Source: Pyronema omphalodes (lineage: Eukaryota > Ascomycota > Pezizomycetes > Pezizales > Pyronemataceae). Taken from it: a stretch of 64,000 nt of DNA. Positions 62,185 to 64,000 of the stretch are shown here, piece after piece. Position numbers and translations under genes: made by a program. The notes beneath the pieces are model-generated. The model did no database searches. It was not told the origin of the DNA and saw nothing but the letters and a program-made list of their open reading frames with translations. Positions within the stretch are counted from its first letter, which is position 1; each line of letters opens with the position of its first letter. The stretch covers positions 777,501-841,500 of the forward strand of contig JAJJXM010000011.1 of assembly GCA_024516155.1 (NCBI GenBank). The letters are read 5' to 3'.

Positions 62185-63062
62185 ATGTCTGAAATCAACG
62201 ACTTCTCCTCTCTATTCTCCCTTTCAGGCAAGACTGCCGTAGTCACTGGTGGTAGTCGTGGTCTGGGTCTGCACGCTTCTACTGGGTAGGTCATTTCTTC
62301 GGATCCATCGATATGAAATACCGACTAACCTTGTAAAGACTCCTGCACGCGGGTGTCAGCACATTGATCATCACCTCCCGCAAAGCCGATGCGTGCGCTG
62401 AGGCAGTCAGCTCTCTCCAGAAGTTATTTCCTCGGGCCACAATTTCAGCAATCCCCGCCGATCTCTCCAAGCCCAGCGAAGTGAAGCGATTCGTCGAAGA
62501 AATTGGAAAGCAAGTTAAGAAGGTCGACATTCTCATTGCAAATGCTGGAGCTACATGGGGAGCGCCTTTCGATGAGCACCCGGATACTGCGTTCGCAAAG
62601 GTCTTCGACTTGAACGTTCGCAGTGTTTTCAACCTCATCAGGGACATCTCACCGTTGCTACAGGCAGCAGGTACAAGAGAGTCCCCCGCAAGAGTTGTCA
62701 CCGTTGGTTCGGTCGCCGGTATCAACATTGGAAACGTTGGAAATAATGCAACATACGGATATGCCGCAAGCAAGGCGGCGGTACACCACCTCACAAAACA
62801 TCTAGCTGTGGAATTGGGTCCTCGTAATATTTTGGTGAATGCGATTGCACCAGGATTTTTCCTTACAAAGATGGCTCAGGGATTGGTGTCGCTTAGTGGA
62901 GGAGAGAAAGCACAGGCAGAGAGGTCGCCGAATAAGAGACTTGGAAAGCCCGATGATATCGCAGGAGTTGTTGTTTGGTTGTGCTCTAGAGCTGCGGGAC
63001 ACTGCAACGGAATTGTTGTTCCCATCGACGGTGGTGCGCATTTGGCTTCCGCAAGATTGTAA
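62185..63062 (+). CDS. Short-chain dehydrogenase/reductase
   Basis: Exons 62185-62285 and 62339-63062 join in phase 2 (53-base intron with a CTAAC branch site) to give 274 residues. Classical SDR motifs are present: cofactor loop TGGSRGLG (residues 21-28), ANAGA, catalytic Ser158 (GSVAG) and Y175-x3-K179 (YGYAASK), then the PG segment after NAIAPG. The intron splits the Rossmann fold just after the glycine motif. Arg25 in the loop and the absence of an acidic residue at the end of strand 2 favour NADPH. The product resembles RhlG-type 3-oxoacyl reductases and other fungal carbonyl reductases. The substrate cannot be inferred and no biosynthetic cluster surrounds it. Confidence 0.92.
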
Positions 63063-63284
63063 GCGATATGGGTAAAAGCTGTTTCTATTATACCATTTTA
63101 TTTTGAATAAATTTATGTAGACAAATATTTTGTTTTCGTCAGCGGTTGTTGAAACCCATCTGTGACGATGCATGGATGGAGAACCATGGCAGATACCGCG
63201 TTGCTGTACTCTAGCACGGTTGAGCCTCACACCTTCCCCACCATTCATCTGCAGATTAGCGATACTCACCACCCACACGACAAC

Positions 63285-63774
63285 ATGGCGACTACACAGC
63301 TTGAGCCGGCTGGTATTCAGTATCAACTTGCGATTCCACTTCCCAAGTCGATCTCCACAAACATTCACATTCACTTGACGATTGAGTCACATCACGTCCT
63401 TCTATTCTTAACTTCGCGCGCCCCCGACTCACCACCGGGATCCGCACAGCTAGGAAGCTTTGTATATGCATTGAAATCCGTAAGCCGAGTAGTCCACCGC
63501 GATGTTTTGGCCCAATTAACAATAATAGACAACCCAGCCCACCCCGCTATCTACCCCGCTATACGTTCGCGAAAACACTATCGAGACTGCAACACTGATT
63601 GCACGCATGATCGCGGCAAAGACTGGACTGCCGACATATGTAGGGTGCTCAATTGATCTTTCGTCTGCTGGTCGCGGAGGTAGCGTTGAGGAGGTTCTAG
63701 AAGCTGTCAAGAATGTAGCTGCAGTCGTAGTGTCAAAGGTGGCAGAAGCAAACGCAGCGAGAGTTGCCCAGTAA
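63285..63774 (+). CDS. Proteasome assembly chaperone 4-like protein
   Basis: Exons 63285-63479 and 63529-63774 join in phase 0 (49-base intron with a TTAAC branch site) to give 146 residues. The order of conserved pieces is that of PAC4/Poc4-type chaperones: a beta strand (IHIHLTIESHHVLLFLTS), LGSFVYALK, PLSTPLYVRENTIETAT, a helix with KTGLPTYVGCSID, a Gly-rich turn (SAGRGG) and a C-terminal helix. These small proteins help assemble the 20S proteasome alpha ring in the cytosol. I start at ATG 63285; the frame is open further upstream. Exon 2 is read in a frame that ends right at the window's convergent neighbour. Confidence 0.8.
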
Positions 63775-63848
63775 ATCAAGGGATTGGCTCCGTCCCATGT
63801 TTCTATTCATAATGTACAAGCCTCCACAAAACCAAATTTTAAGCACTT

Positions 63849-64000
63849 TTATGCCTTCTTTCCCTCCTGCTTCTTTCCCTCAGGCTTCTTCGCCTCAATC
63901 GCGGGAGCCTTATCTGCACCAACCAACTTAGGCAAAGGAGTTGCCTTGACAATTTCCTTTACTTTTGCACCCATGTTCTCCTTCGCCTTGTTGCTAGCAG
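63849..64000 (-). CDS. 3' end of a Lys-rich protein, cut by window edge
   Basis: The last ~50 codons of a minus-strand gene reach the stop at 63849-63851. The visible tail is basic: KVKEIVKATPLPKLVG, then a Pro/Lys/Glu-rich end KKPEGKKQEGKKA. The gene is convergent with the PAC4-like gene, with about 75 bases between their stops. The identity cannot be judged from the tail. Confidence 0.6.
   Translation of the reverse strand, partial: ASNKAKENMGAKVKEIVKATPLPKLVGADKAPAIEAKKPEGKKQEGKKA

Noticed and set aside
1..64000. CRISPR array, intact transposon, rRNA genes or biosynthetic gene cluster
   Set aside because: No regularly spaced palindromic repeats, transposase or reverse transcriptase domains, rRNA sequence, or polyketide/peptide synthetase genes were seen on either strand.

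Overview
This window is nuclear DNA from a filamentous ascomycete (Pezizomycotina). Protein genes carry short introns, mostly 48-100 bases, with GT..AG ends and CTAAC/CTGAC-type branch sites. The gene families present point the same way: an ascomycete-type hybrid histidine kinase, an NLR-like NACHT-ankyrin gene, Mdm31, a mitochondrial calcium uniporter, a protoglobin-domain protein and a fungal ubiquitin-like-domain protein. I cannot place the species. A leotiomycete-like fungus is possible but unproven.

Layout. Bases 1-6.6 kb hold three minus-strand genes: splicing factor PRP17/CDC40, a small coiled-coil protein, and a GAF-type hybrid histidine kinase. Bases 6.6-21.2 kb are a gene-poor block of about 14.6 kb. 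It holds simple repeats, a pyrimidine minisatellite, a degenerate repeat cluster and only one convincing gene, a four-exon protoglobin-domain protein. Bases 21.2-30 kb hold four plus-strand genes: a ubiquitin-like-domain protein with Asp-Pro-Arg repeats, a secreted membrane-tethered protein with three twin-CX3C modules, MDM31, and the Arp2/3 subunit ARPC4, whose first coding exon appears to be the ATG alone. Bases 30.4-33.6 kb hold a chromodomain protein on the minus strand. Bases 35-38 kb hold a decayed NACHT-ankyrin pseudogene, and 39.7-43.4 kb a large unidentified multi-exon gene.

Bases 44.5-45.95 kb hold a GPI-anchor-type secreted acid phosphatase on the minus strand, with a CACGTG (PHO4/NUC-1-type) element upstream. 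Next come a membrane-anchored multicopper oxidase (48.5-50.5 kb), the calcium uniporter MCU (51.0-52.7 kb) and a PTS2-bearing peroxisomal 3-ketoacyl-CoA thiolase (53.1-54.5 kb). The thiolase has three CCGAGG/CCTCGG (FarA/FarB-type) elements upstream. The right end holds a small acidic protein, a 617-residue unidentified protein, an intron-containing tRNA-Phe, a small Cys-rich ORF, a short-chain dehydrogenase, a PAC4-like proteasome assembly chaperone, and the 3' end of a gene that leaves the window.

The genes are independently transcribed. There is no operon, and no obvious secondary-metabolite cluster, CRISPR array or intact transposon. Loose functional themes are mitochondria (MDM31, MCU), nutrient-responsive secreted or peroxisomal enzymes (acid phosphatase, thiolase) and chromatin/RNA housekeeping (PRP17, chromodomain protein). 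Gene models were spliced by hand from frame continuity and splice signals. All were checked for reading phase, and no transcript data were available.
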